Shown here: positions 46,146 through 59,064 of the stretch, in pieces
How positions within the stretch are numbered: position 1 is the stretch's first letter
Layout of the letters: each line of letters starts with the position of its first letter
Source of the DNA: Paroedura picta
Lineage: Eukaryota; Chordata; Lepidosauria; Squamata; Gekkonidae
Length of the DNA: 64,000 bases
Assembly (NCBI RefSeq): GCF_049243985.1
Contig: NC_135373.1
Coordinates: 98,203,213 to 98,267,212 of the forward strand
Direction: 5' to 3'
Translations under genes and position numbers: made by a program
The notes under the pieces: generated by a model
What the model saw: only the letters and a program-made list of their open reading frames with translations
The model's database searches: none
Told to the model about the DNA's origin: nothing

Positions 46146-46146
46146 G
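46035..46146 (+). repeat. LINE-type tail ending in (AAAT)n microsatellite
   Basis: CTCCGGGGAGGGCGCTATAT followed by about 17 AAAT units (46079-46146), the usual 3' end of an L2/CR1-like element expanded into a microsatellite. Confidence 0.75.
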
Positions 46147-46886
46147 TATATTTAAAAAAATGAACTGAAAGCTAAAAACTCCCCCACAGCACTCTTAACC
46201 ATTGACAGAACTGTACAGTCTGAGAAAAAAAATGTGGTGCATCATTAGATATAACATTTTAAATTGTATGTTCATTAAGAAGGGGATGAGCCTGAACTGA
46301 CAGAGACAGACAACAGGTTATTTTTAAAAGCTGAACATTGAAAGAGGAATAATTTATTTGTGATGTGTACACTAATTCTACGCATAATTCTTTACATAGA
46401 GAGTAATTAAAATGTGGGATTTGCAAGCAGTGGATGTAGTGGTGGCAGAGGAGTAGGTAGCTTAAAAGCTTTAGATAGCTCCATGGAGGATAGGTATCAT
46501 CGCTACTAGCCATGGTAACTGGGAGGAACCTCCACACACAGAGGCACTAAACCACTAAAAGCCAGAAGACAACATCGGGGGAAGATCCTGACCTGTGTGC
46601 TGTGCTTTGGACCCTCCAGAGGAATTGGTTGGCCTTTGTGTGAGACTGGATGCCAGTCTAGATGGATCACTGGTCTGATCCAGCAGGGCTCTTCTTATGT
46701 TTTTATATTCTCAAAAAATGTCTCTCTCAAACAATTTTTATCTCTCTTAAAAAAACAAACTATTGTCCGTCTCTGGCTGACAGTGCTTCAAGAAAGAATG
46801 GGCTAATTGAGGTTTGGCTTTTTCTGATTGTTTGGCTTTCCTTTTAATAGCATATTTTTACATTGCAAGAAAGAGTTAAGACTTAC

Positions 46887-47030
46887 CTACAAGAATTCAG
46901 GTGAGAAGTAGCCAGATTTCCCTTGTGAACAAAATTCTGAAGCCCTAAAGCCTGCGGCTGGTGAACAATCCAGATCTTTCCAAGGGCAGCCAGGCACCAC
47001 CATGACCCCTCTCCTGGACTGCAGATTATC
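46887..47030 (-). other. Candidate upstream leader exon for the SEPTIN3 long form
   Basis: A strong donor CTTGTAG|GTAAGT on the - strand ends an exon-like stretch at 46887, with a possible acceptor (ATAATCTGCAG) about 140 nt upstream. Its coding status is unclear. It would supply the 5'UTR exon that the acceptor at 45780 requires. Confidence 0.25.
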
Positions 47031-47139
47031 AAGCCAAAAGTTTCATCTTCACTTAGGAAGAACATTAACCACAAAATGACATCCAGACTTCATGGAGCTC
47101 ATGGCGAATGGGTCAGACCCCTTAATCCTCTACCCGTTC

Positions 47140-48290
47140 TCTTTAGGTCCGTAATGTTTTCCCATCCTGCTCAAGAAATGAAGTGGGAGAGAGCGTTTGG
47201 GAGAACTTGAAGCTGAACACAGCTGGATGAAGACACAAAGAAGGAGTGGGTAGTGATTGAATGGGAGCACTCATACAGTGCCGTGATCAGGAAATGGAAA
47301 ACAAGGACAAGTGGATCCAAAAGTTCACAGCGCGTAAGTGAATAACAACAACTAAAACATTGTACAATATTCCTTCCTAAGCACTTTACAGATAACAAAT
47401 ACCAAGTACTACAGAGAAACCTGATTATGGGAGACTAAGAAGAGTGCTCAGGGCACAGACATAGGGCTTTTATGCACTGCTGTTTCATTTGGTTTCACTG
47501 TGCATTCTTATCAGGATTATTTTTAAAATTCTGCTTTTCACCCTGCTCTCCCTGTGCACATGCATTAGGTTTATTTTTCATTCTGCATGGAGTGTCCTCC
47601 TTTCAGCACTCTGTTCACTTTCCCTTTGCCATTTGGGGGGGGGGTAGCATTGATAGTCCTTTTGCTATAGTTTTCCCCCTCTCTTAGCTTCCATCTCAAA
47701 TTAATTCAAAAACATAAAGGTTCATTAATAGTTTTTCCTCCCCACACCCTTGCTTGTCCCTAGTGGGCCACCCCATTCCTCTGCCACCCACACTGAGATA
47801 GTTTATCTACTGCCCTGCAGTGGTCTCACAACATATGTCTCAGTCATCAGAGCAGCCTATTTGCAAGATCTGAAATGGTGGAGGCAAAGGAAGGGGGGGG
47901 GGTCAAGACCACCATCATTTCCATTCTATTGCTAAACAAATCCACAGCGATAAGTGTGGCAGTGGGTGCCCCATAGTATTCACTCTGGGTGTCTGCATTT
48001 GTGTGCATGTGTGTGCATGTGTCTGTTTGCAAAATAGTACAGAAAGCACTTTACTACACACACTATGTGTAGGCAGGCGTTTCTTTGCTGCAGCATGGGG
48101 TTTGAGATGATGGGCATCCCCGGTGTAGGCACCATGCCGTACCCTCCCCTCACTCGGCTACCCCTCTGCATGCTCTCAGGAACCCAAGTGGGGAACCCTG
48201 CCCAGAAGCCCCCCAGGATGGTGGCCGAGGCTAATCGTCACCATATCATGTCATTGCCCTGCAGAGCCAGCACAGTTGAGGGGTCTGTTG
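47140..48290. other. Unassigned intergenic DNA
   Basis: No gene recognised. G runs lie near 47635-47643 and 47893-47901. The segment 48080-48280 is GC-richer without a known motif. Confidence 0.35.
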
Positions 48291-48295
48291 AGCGG

Positions 48296-48321
48296 GGGGA
48301 GGGAGAGAGAGAGAGGGGGGG

Positions 48322-48374
<53 letters not shown>
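48296..48374. repeat. (GA)n microsatellite
   Basis: About 80 bp of GA-rich sequence, nearly pure GA from 48327, with a G run at 48317-48326. Confidence 0.95.
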
Positions 48375-48376
<2 letters not shown>

Positions 48377-48714
48377 CAATAAAAGAGTGTCCCCCCACCC
48401 ATATCCGAGGGCAGGGTACCTGGTACACTTTAGGATGGAGGATCAAGCACTCTGGTAGCCTAACAGCCCGCCCCTTCCACTCACAGCATGGTGAGTGGGC
48501 CATGAGGCTGTTGGGCCACTCAAGCACAGCTAATCCTACACAATTTTGTTGATAAAAATTGGATAAACAAAAAACATGCAGAAAGCATGCACAGCATTTG
48601 ACTTAAAGCATTCCAATTCAAAGTCAGTGTTAACTGAGACTAAGCTATCCATGGAGAAAGGATCATAGGCAGAAAGAGAAAATTATGAAAATAACCATCC
48701 CTATACCTATCATA

Positions 48715-48995
48715 AAAGGTAAAGGTAAAGGTATCCCCTGTGCAAGCACCGGGTCATGTTTGACCCTTGGGGTGACGCCATCTAGCGTTTTCATGGCAGA
48801 CTAAATACGGGGTGGTTTGCCAGTGCCTTCCTCAGTCATTACCGTTTACCCCCCAGCAAGCTGGGTACTCATTTTATTGACCTCGGAAGGATGGAAGGCT
48901 GAGTCAACCTTAAGCCAGCTGCTGGGATTGAACTCCCAGCCTCATGGGCAAAGCTTTCAGATGGCTGCCTTACCACTCTGCACCACAAGAGGCTC
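48715..48995 (-). mobile_element. Sauria-type SINE with BovB tail (copy 4)
   Basis: Full length, with an 11-bp duplication TACCTATCATA at 48704-48714 and 48996-49006. The tail repeats CCTTTACCTTTACC. Confidence 0.93.
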
Positions 48996-49194
48996 TACCT
49001 ATCATACAGAGTAGCTATACACACCAGCCACTTCCCTCCTCAGGGCAAAAATTTATCTCCCTTTTTCTTTCCTTTTCTGATTGAGCAGTCCTAGTGGTCT
49101 GTTCTCTTCTTTCCTGAAGCATTTGTCAGTCCCACCCTGTGCCAGTATATTTTATTGTTGGTTTACTCCAGGAAGCCAAGGGAACGATCTAGAT

Positions 49195-49567
49195 CAGTGG
49201 TCCCCAACCACCGGTCCAGAGACTGGGCCCAGTCTGTGGATCAGTCAGTACCAGGCCGCGGCACTTCCTTGTCCTCCTCCAAGGCTGCTGCCTCGGGGGC
49301 TGCCCTGCCACTCTGCCGCTGGCTCACCTTTGGTGCTCTCTGGCGGCTGCCATGGCTGGGGCTCCCCCTCGGTGTGGCACTGTGCAGCTGCTGCTAGCAG
49401 TGCCCCCCAGCGGGCAACGGGAAGTCAGGGGCGCCGGCGGGAAAGCAAGTGGAGTAGGGGCTCAGGCAGCAGTGGCAACGTCCCTCAGCAAAAGACTACC
49501 CCCTGGGCTTTCGTAAAATTGTCAAGCGTTGACTGGTCCCCAGTGATAAAAAGGTTGGGGACCACTG
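49195..49567. mobile_element. hAT-type MITE, 373 bp
   Basis: Perfect 15-bp terminal inverted repeats CAGTGGTCCCCAACC / GGTTGGGGACCACTG. The flanking 8-bp duplication is ATCTAGAT / GTCTAGAT (7 of 8). The GC-rich interior has no transposase. The size, TIR start CAG and 8-bp TCTAGA-centred target fit hAT. Confidence 0.92.
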
Positions 49568-49579
49568 GTCTAGATCACC

Positions 49580-50790
49580 CTTTTACTTAAACAAATTAAA
49601 TGGCACACAAGGCATTTTGAAAATCAAAAATAATAAAATATTTTATTTAAATGAGAAAGTAAAGGTAAGGTGAAATCAGAGGATGAAAATTTCTGAGATA
49701 ATTCAATATAGATAACACTGAGGTAAGATCAGTACATGTTTCAGACTAATGAGAGTTTCTTAAGCTGTTCATAGTTACTTAAATCTTTATGTTAACAGAC
49801 TTTTGTTTTAGTGTTTTCCCAAATACTCTAGTACACTTTATTTGAGTATTTTCTGACTCCTGTGGTTTCCAGAATGCTGGTACATTCTTTCCAGCATTTG
49901 TTACCTAAATCCCTTCTCTTGAAACACCAGTACTAGTCTTGAGTTTTTAACTGACTCCGAAGGTCTCTAAAGGCAGTTTCTAATCAAATCCGACAAGGGA
50001 TCTCTACACTCGTCAGAGCTAACCCATGTATAACTAGGTAGGGAGATTCTTCTTTTACTAGAACATCTGTCCCCTTACTTTGACCTAAATTGGATCTAAT
50101 TACCCACTCATCCTTGCCAACTTTCCCCAGTTCTCCTGTCTGTGTTAAACTGCTCTCAGTCAGAGATGAATTACAAAGGTGTCAGTACTTGACTTTTCTC
50201 AGCTAGAGCTGAAATCAGACTAAATTGTTCTCCTCAGCATTCAGTTGTAAAGTCTTTCTCTGCTCAACTGATATGAACTAATCAGATTGCTTGGAACAGC
50301 CTGTCACTCAAGGCTCTCTGTTTCTGTGATGAATTAACCCTTCAAAGCCCTTTAGCTGTTTATACAGCAATTCTTATTTTTTTTAATTGCAGTTTGTCAC
50401 AGCAGCTGTTAATAGGATCAAATTATAACCCAATATGCCACTTCCTCCCCATGCTGCTAAATCTGCTTGGTGTCACTGGACAAGTTCCAAGAAAGATTAT
50501 TCTGTTCCCAAAGGAAATCCTCACAATCAGCCCTTATGATTAACTAAGGGATCGGAGTAAATAATTTATAATGTACCAGAACACATAAATAAAACTTGAA
50601 AATCAATTTGGGAGCCATGGTGAGCTTTTTATTCAAACAAATAGAATAGAAGTGTATTTCATTTCACAAGGTTTGCTACTGAGCTGCCTCTCCGCACTGG
50701 GACTTGAGGGCACCATGACATTAGTTTTTTGGGGTATCAGAAGGTAGCACTGGGGGATTCCTGTTCTGTCCCATGACCACTGATCTGTGG
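49580..50790. other. Intergenic DNA, no feature recognised
   Basis: AT-rich sequence without a recognisable gene or repeat boundary. Confidence 0.4.
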
Positions 50791-50794
50791 TTCC

Positions 50795-51930
50795 TCTCGG
50801 TTCACTCTTATCCCTCATGCTATTTAATATCTGCATGAAGCTTCTGTGGTATATTGGCAATATTGGTATATTGCCAATATGTAGATGATACCCAGCTCTA
50901 TCTTTCTTCCCCACCTAATTTCAAGGAAGTTGTTGATGTTCTGGAGTCAGTAATGTGCTGGATGAGGGTGAGCAAACTGAAACTTAGTTCTGACAAGACA
51001 GAGGTTCTCTGGGTTAGCTGAAAAGCAGACCAGGAAACTGAGATGTCTCCTGTCTTGAATGTGGTACACTCCTCTTGAAGAGCCAGGTTTGTACTTTGGG
51101 GGTAGTACTCAATTCAGCAGTCACCTCTGAAAACCATGTGGCTGCAGTGAGTGATTTGGAGTATCTTTGCTCAGCTTTAGCTGGTGTACCAATTGCACCC
51201 ATTCCTGAGTCAATCAGATCTAGCCACAATGACTCATGCCTTAAGTTACATCTAGACTAGACTATTGCAATGTGCTTTACTTGGGGCTACCAGTGAAGAG
51301 AGTTCAGAAGGTGTGAGTACTGCAGAATTCTGCAGGTAGACTACTGATCAAGGTCAGCTATAAGGATAAGTGTGGGGGCTTCCGGAACTTCCACTCCAGC
51401 TGGCTGGCTCCGAATCAGCCGAGCTTCTTTGTGTTGGGGAATGTAGATAAAAACTTTTTAACCTGCAAATTAGAATTCTCCAGTACAAAGGAGAAATGCC
51501 AGAGGATCTCCAGTGCCTGATGAAAGTGAAAGCTGTGAAGGAGAAGCAGTTGTTGTGACTGTAACTTGAGAGCAGCGTCTCACCACAGCAGGAGAAAAAG
51601 AACTCCCTATCAACATGAAAGACCTTGAGGTCTTTCTAGATGTGATTTTTGACCATTAACAATCCTCTATGATTTGGGACCAGCATATCTGAAGGACCAT
51701 CTTCTCACTCATGTTTCCGCTCAAGCATTAAGGGCTTCCTGACTGTCCCTTCAATCCAACAAGCTCATTTGGTGGGGGCTTTTTCAGTGGTAGCATCACA
51801 ATTACATGGTCCTAAAGAAAACCATCTTCAACTACCTTTCAAAGATCAAAAGTGATGGGGCCAGGTGGGTCTCCCTGGGATACAGATATACTTGTGTTGT
51901 GATGTAATTTGGACAGATCTGAAGTTTCTG
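50795..51930 (+). mobile_element. L2 LINE reverse transcriptase remnant
   Basis: + strand translation shows LINE RT pieces: SLMLFNICMKL, then GRYPALS/ADDTQLY-like sequence, DVLESVMCWMRVSKLKLSSD, and SDLEYLCSALAGVPIAPIPE. Further right is DLGPAYLKDHLLTHVS. Interrupted many times. A 12-bp stem (ATATTGGCAATA) occurs at about 50852-50881. Confidence 0.65.
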
Positions 51931-52535
51931 AAATTTGCTTCTAGCTTGTACAGAAAAACGATTTGAGTTTAATATCTTTTTTAAATCTTAAGGGAACCAC
52001 TTAAGTGGTACATACTATTTCTATCAGTTCTGGTGGCATGCCTGACTGAAGAGCTGGATTAGCTATTAGAAAAATATACCTCCCCTTACACCAAGGAAAA
52101 CGTATTGTTAATTTAAGCATACTTTATCATATAATATCTCACTTCCAAATAGCTACAACTGTTTAAAAATAATGTTAACAGTATATCTAATATATGCTAT
52201 AAAATCAGAGAGGTCTTTGTTAAGTAAAATGGAGTATGTGGCACCAGTCCATTAGGTAAGCATTAGTATTCATTTCAAGTTGAATTCACCCCATCGTCTT
52301 GTATCAAGTAAAAATAAATAGCTATGTGAAGTATATGGAAGAGTAGATTACATTGGTCATAGACTTGATAGAGTATGTCTGAGGTTTCCAAATGCATTTA
52401 TATATGTGTGTATGTGATAGTCTGCAGCTATTCAGAGGAGCATTCCCTAAAAAGTCAACTAACTACTAGCACAATAGGAAAAACAGGGTCAGGAGAAGAA
52501 ATAGGACTCTAGTAGTTCCAGAACAGCCATATATC

Positions 52536-52820
52536 TGAACACCTGAAACTGCTTTACACAGAACCAGATCATCTGTCAAGGTCAATACTGTCTACTCTGA
52601 CTGACAACTGCTAACCAGGTGGGGTATTTCATGTCACCTACCACCCCATTAAAAAAACCCAACAACAACCTCTCACCTTGTTGGCTCTAACTGGGTAGAA
52701 AGGCAGGACACAAAGGTTTTACATAAATATATAAATAAAACTGGAGAAGCCAGGGTTTAAATCTGGGACCTTCTACATACAAAGCAGGTGTTCTTGAGTC
52801 ACTATTTCCCCTATATTCTC
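52536..52820 (-). mobile_element. tRNA-derived SINE, second family
   Basis: CTGAAACTGCTTTACACAGA at the left and GGGACCTTCTACATACAAAG..GGTGTTCTTGAG at the right match the 8600 family. Confidence 0.5.
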
Positions 52821-55699
52821 AGAACTAGAAGTACCTCTTCAGTGAAATACTTCCTGTTGTGGACCTTAGCTTTAATATTTTAGTTCCTCTCAAGATATTT
52901 TCCTGTAGCTTCACATTTTAAGTATGCATCATTGGAATGCTTTGGACTATCCAAAGTTTCTGACCTACTTACATTTATATATGGAGAGAACTATCCAGTC
53001 ATCCTGCTTTCCCCCACCCTCATCTAGTGTTTGTTTACAGGGCACAAGAGTAGAAGGGGATGGAACAATACGCTTTCTGTCAAAGCCCTGAAGAGACTGG
53101 AATCCTAACATTACATCCATTCCGGACCTTTGACCCAATCACATTCTTGCCAGTCTAACCCTGTCATTCCTGGACAATACTGTAGTGCAACCCATAAGAT
53201 TTTTTGACTCACCGCAGGCATCTCCTTGGCTAACTGCAGCACAGGAAGTCACAACAAGCCAGGCCAGGGTGGCCCTTCCACTGCTACACATATCCAGGCT
53301 GACACAGCACACTTTCCCATGGGTCTTAGTGGGTGGCCTAATAGCACAGCTGCATTCATAACAAGGTATCCAGCTATTTGTTCACCAATCCTCCCAGGTA
53401 TCGTATGATTTTATTACTCTGTGGGTTTGAGCACCTTTTCTTCTTCATAGGTTCCTCTTTGAATTTTTATAGATTTGTATATGTTTGTATTAAATTGTGC
53501 ATACTGTCTGATTACAATCAATGCAACATATTGGCAACTGGGAGTTTTTTGTGAATTAAACTCTGTTATTTGTTTTCATGTGAGAGGTTTGTGTGACACA
53601 GACCACATGAACAAGCTAATTATGTGAAAAAGTTCACCCAGGTGACCTTGCAATTCTACTTGTGACCTGTCATGCAATGGGAATTCATGCAGCTCATTTA
53701 GGACATGAAAAATCCTACAAGGACACAAACAAAACCCAACCCCAACAGCAGTTACATGAATTACCTCTTAGAAACATAACTTGCAAATATCTAGCACAAT
53801 AACACACAAGGAAGCTTAGTTTGCATTAATAATTTATTTTTTTTCAAACCTATTTATAAGAAAGCAATAAATTACCATAGACATGGATTTAAAAAAAATC
53901 AGGAACAGTAGCAGCTACAATTGATCAGTGCAAAATATACAACAACAACAGACTCTGGAAAACATCATGTGAGGCTGGGGTTACTCTTCATTTTTCCTTA
54001 GCTCCTGGGGCAGATGAATTAAATGTACTATGCAGACAGATGGCAGAAAGGGGAAAGAGCCATATGTGAAGGAAGCTAAGGTCACAGCTTATTCACCCCT
54101 CTGTCCATATAAATATGTTCCCTACTACAACATGTACTACAATATTTTGTCCAGTCTAATACCTTCGTTGCTCAATATCAGAACGATACCATCCAATTCA
54201 TGAGTGGATGCTCTCAAGATGATGTGACACTAAAGTGGCAGAGGAGACAGAAGGCGCTCCACTTGAGATGAAGAGCATTATCACCCCAAGACATTAACAG
54301 CATGGATATATGTCACCACATGGATATATGTCCCATTCTAGTCAGCAGGATGACTCTGGTTTCTTGAACTTGCCAGAGCACAAGATTTGTGTTCTATAAA
54401 ATCACACAATCAATGTATTCAGAAAGAGCAAAATGTCATGGATCTCAATGCAAAGGATTGTGAACAAAAGTCAGGGCACACCTAGCCACCTGCAGTGCGC
54501 ACAGGTTTCACACAACCATCAAGTCCGGAGTGTAAACCAGCTCACAGCTTCATGCACATGAGGTGGCTGCTGGGGAAAGAGGGGCTGGGCTTCAGTGAGC
54601 ATTCCACTCAGCATTGTGGGAAGCTCCTTGAGGCCTCTTGGTTTCAAACTCTTCTCTGACCATGCCAGAGCAAGAGCCTAGAACATGTGGCTTCAGCCAA
54701 CTTCAAAACTCAGCAGCTCAAAAATTTCAGATTATCGGATCCTAAAAGACACTTCTGACCATAATAGTTTGAAATATCAACATTTTACATTTCTAAAAAT
54801 TGAATGGGCTTAAGATTTTGACATTTGTTTCACATTAGCCAGATTCTAAGTCAACTGTAAAAGAAACATTGTCTTGCAAAAGCCTGATGACATGAAGTAA
54901 GCAGCCGGATATTTCTGTCAACTCTGTATGGGTGAAAAGCCACGATTGGAACCATACAAGATTCTTATGACAGTTGCATGATGAAGACTTCAGGAGCAAG
55001 CCACAACAAACTTTAAAATGGCTAAAGTTCTGTTGATTATCCAAATGTAAATCACGCACACACGAAATTATTTATCAGTCGCAAGTTGTAAGCACTGAGA
55101 TACATAGGATGGGGTAGATCAGAATGTCTGAGACATGCACACATCACAGCACCAGCCAGGAAGAGGGCTCTAGGCCTGGAGAGAAGGTGGGCAGGCCAGT
55201 GGTTATATTAATCCCTATATGTAGATGAATTAATCCCTATATTTAATCCCTTTTAGAAAATTCCAGCTCACTGCTGAAGAATGGGATCTGTCTGAGCAAA
55301 GCCAAGTTCAAATAAAGGACTAGCTTTTCTTCATGAAACAGTTTTGGCACACAAGTCACTTATTTATTGTTTTGTCTTATTCGTTTATTTTATAAAACTG
55401 TTTTATGCTGGTGATACTGGGGAAAAGGTGGTATTTTGTGTTGATGGCATGTGTAGAGATGACATTCCCCTTTCCCTCATGATAGAAACAGAAAGGTGCT
55501 AGTTTCCTTAACAGAACTGTTACTGATCAAATGCCAATGTAAATCAGTTCTGGATAGGGAAAAACATTAAAAGAGGGTTGACAAGCCTTTGTGGATGGAC
55601 GTAATTTTTAATGTTCCTCTTGAAATTATTAGACATATCATCTTGGATGGCTAATCTCATGGCCAATGATTCTTAGATGGCAAGTTACAAACTGCATTT

Positions 55700-55790
55700 C
55701 TTTATCATATATACCAATACTAAGGATTGTATTTTTACTAAGGATTGTATTGATATATTTATCATATATACCAATACTAATCAATGACAG
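55700..55790. repeat. Local tandem duplication
   Basis: The segment TTTATCATATATACCAATACTAA occurs twice about 57 bp apart, with ACTAAGGATTGTATT also doubled between them. Confidence 0.7.
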
Positions 55791-57062
55791 TGCATATCCA
55801 TATAATTAATGCACCCATGGAAAGCAAAAGTAGCCACTGAATGATTCCCAGTAGAGATTCTGTTGACTTAAAGCAACTTTGTAAAAACACACATATGAAG
55901 CATGATCACAGCAAGGACACATGGTGCACATACTACAAAGTACAAACTCATTTTTTCTGTGTGTCCCATGAAGCAGGCCTGAGAATAGAGAGCTAGATCA
56001 GGAGGGTTTCTGCAGAATAAGTTTTATAAGATCACACAAACACACACCACAACCCCCTAAAATATAGTGCATTAGCAGTAAGGGAATGATACAGCATGTG
56101 CCTAGAGCTCCTGGCCTATAACAAAAGGATTCTTATTGCTGCCCCATTGCTCAGCCTGGGGTCCATGGATTTCCATTGGTAACCTAGCCTTTACAAAGAG
56201 AATCAAGGCGCAGAAAACAGGTCTCCAAAGGACTATGGCTTGGAGACTATGGCTATACTACTAGTAGTAACTCATTGGTCATGGATATAAGAAGGTGGCC
56301 ATTTATTTACATTCATGTTGAAGATCAGAATGATGTTTTAGGAATAGGGATGGGTGTGAACCAGTTTATGACCCAAAATTCATCATGAATTTGGCCTGGT
56401 TCATGCCCCCAAAATGAGGTTCAGGGAGGAACCTCTCCTGAACATTTCGCAGACGTTTGTCAAGTTCAGTTTTGGGGGTTCTGTCTATTTAAACCTAGCA
56501 GCTGAGCACTGTCAGATGTTAGGTTTAAATGGTGCGAGCAATTTAAACCCTCTGTTTTTCTCCCCCTACTTCCAAGCAGGAGGAAATGAAATGGACCACC
56601 AAAATGGCTGGGAACCATTTCATCTATTGGTTTCACTTCTCCATGCTTAAAAGTAAAGTGGAATGAAATCAATGGCTAAAATAGCCTGTCAGCTTTTAGA
56701 AGCCATTTAAACTATCCACTTCATTCCCCCCCCTCTTTGAAGGGGGGAAAGCGAAATGGATTTCTGAAATGGTTGGCATTTAAACCTAACAGCTGATGGG
56801 CAGACTTAACTAGCTGCTAGGTTTAAATGGCTGGCAGTCATTTCAGCAATTGATTTTGAACCCCCTTCCCTGCTTCAAAGTGGAGGAACAAAACCAAACC
56901 ATCAAATGAATGGATCCACCAGATTGTAAGGTTTACAATCGTATGAATAGACGTGGAGGGAAATCAAACAGATCACTGACATGGCTGCAAGCCATTTAAA
57001 CCATCGTATGACACGTGTGTTATGTAGCCATGAAATCCTGAGATTGTCTGGCTGCCAGGCAA

Positions 57063-57320
57063 GATCATAGAATCATAGAGTTGGAAGGGACCTCCAGGGT
57101 AATCTAGTCCAACCCCCTCACAGTGCAGAAACTCACAACTATCTGCCTACCCACAATGACCTCAAGTTCACGCCCAAGTGATCCTCTCACCAAAAATCAA
57201 AAATCTTCAGAATCCGGCTTGGCCTGGAGGAAATTCACCTACCATCCCACAGTAGCGATCAGCAGTTCCTTGGGTATGCAAGGAAGGGCCATAAGAGACA
57301 AACACTGACATATCCCTTCC
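57063..57320 (-). mobile_element. CR1 LINE 3' end (reverse)
   Basis: AATCATAGAGTTGGAAGGGA..CCAACCCCCTC is the complement of the CR1 terminus. The same region as in the 20110 copy follows (CATACCCAAGGAACTGCTGA). Confidence 0.8.
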
Positions 57321-58781
57321 TGCTCACCCATTCACAATCTGCCTACGTTCATAAAACCAGCATTTCTGTTAGATGACTATCTAGCAGAAATGTTCAGAGA
57401 TGTTCAGAGATGGTTTGCCATTACCTGCCCCTGTATCCCAACCCTGGTATTCCTTGGAGGTCACCCTACTACGTGCTAGCCTGGGACTACCCTGCTTTGC
57501 TTTCAAGACTGAGCTTGCCTGGGCTTTCTACACTGGGGCTACACAATAGCATGGCTAACTACTTTTTAAAAAACAGTCAAAGCCCATGCATGTTTGCTTA
57601 ACAATATGTTCACATCAACATATATAGAGGGGAGGGGAATCACAGATTTCACAAATATGAGCAATACTTGGGATACCTAAAATGATACATGCGATTAGTC
57701 AAAATTCCTGGTGTAATACACATGACCCCACACCAAGATGCCATTCTGCTTTTTTTTTTCAACCTCATGAAATTGACAGTAAAACAAATCCCAGAGAAAT
57801 TTTTGTGCAGGTGATAAGAACGTTATGTCTTTACAGCTGCACAGCTGAATGACTTGATAAGAGTTTCAGACATTCGTACAAAACTCATTTTACTCCCTCT
57901 ATTATCATCACCAACATTAAGAGCGTCCTCAGATAGCCAGTCACAAGCTGCTCAAATTCAGCAGCTGATTAAAAATAAAAAACAAAGCCCACATCATTCA
58001 TTTTAGGTGAAATTCATCACTGGCTGTGTGTTTTCATCCCAGAGGCAATTTGCTAAGAACTTCTTCAAAAATTATCTTTGCAACATGGTTTGGGTTCCTA
58101 CTGTGCTAGACAGTTGTCATGGATCAGGACACTGAATAATACAATGGAAACTGTGGAATGTATTGAAATAGGTATGAAAAGGCATATGAGGTTGCTTTGG
58201 GACGGAGAGAAGAACTGTGCATTGTAAAGTGGCAGTAAATGCATTCTAATGTGGCATGGAATGTGCAGGCATGTCTTGGTAGCAGAAGACTGCTTGGGGA
58301 TTGATGTGAAATGAAAAGCAGATAATTGTATGACGATAAGGTGCAGTCAGCAGTGGCTGAGCTACCTTAAAGTGGAATGTACACATGTGACCACAGTGCA
58401 GAAGTAGTATCACTTGTCCCTAGTATGGAATGTAAAAATATGGAACAAATGGATCACAGGACTGGAACTTCACAATTGCATAACAACAGCTGTATGCTTG
58501 CACAGAATTTGAGAATAACACTGAACAAAGGCATAAAACCTCCTCTGCCCCAATGAAATTCAGAGAGAATGAGGCATTAACTATGGGAATTGTTGTTATG
58601 CCACTAGTGTCAGATCCTGCCAATATTATTCATGTGCAATCAGCACACTACTAGCTATGAAGGCAGAGATGGGTAAAAACAATCCCAGGGCCCCATGCAG
58701 TTACATTTTCATACAGTATCTTGGTAACAAATCAGCCCTAGAGGGAGTGAAGACCTGACTGCAAACCACTCTGTATGTATA

Positions 58782-59064
58782 AAGGTAAAGGTAAAGGTAT
58801 CCCCTGTGCAAGCACCGAGTCATGTCTGACCCTTGGGGTGACGCCCTCCAGCGTTTTCATGGCAGACTCAATACGGGGTGGTTTGCCAGTGCCTTCCCCA
58901 GTCATTACCGTTTACCCCCCAGCAAGCTGGGTACTCATTTTACCGACCTCAGAAGGATGGAAGGCTGAGTCAACCTTGAGCCGGCTGCTGGGATTGAACT
59001 CCCAGCCTCATGGGCAAAGCTTTCAGATGGCTGCCTTACCACTCTGCGCCACAAGAGGCTCGGT
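58782..59064 (-). mobile_element. Sauria-type SINE with BovB tail (copy 5)
   Basis: Full length, with a 12-bp duplication TCTGTATGTATA at 58770-58781 and 59065-59076. Confidence 0.93.

Noticed and set aside
47329-47345. + strand donor-like GCGCGTAAGTG as the first exon of a new gene
   Set aside because: An isolated motif with no open frame, acceptor partner or promoter context.
48246-48527. Arg/Glu or Ser/Leu repeat proteins over the GA tract
   Set aside because: Microsatellite translation only.
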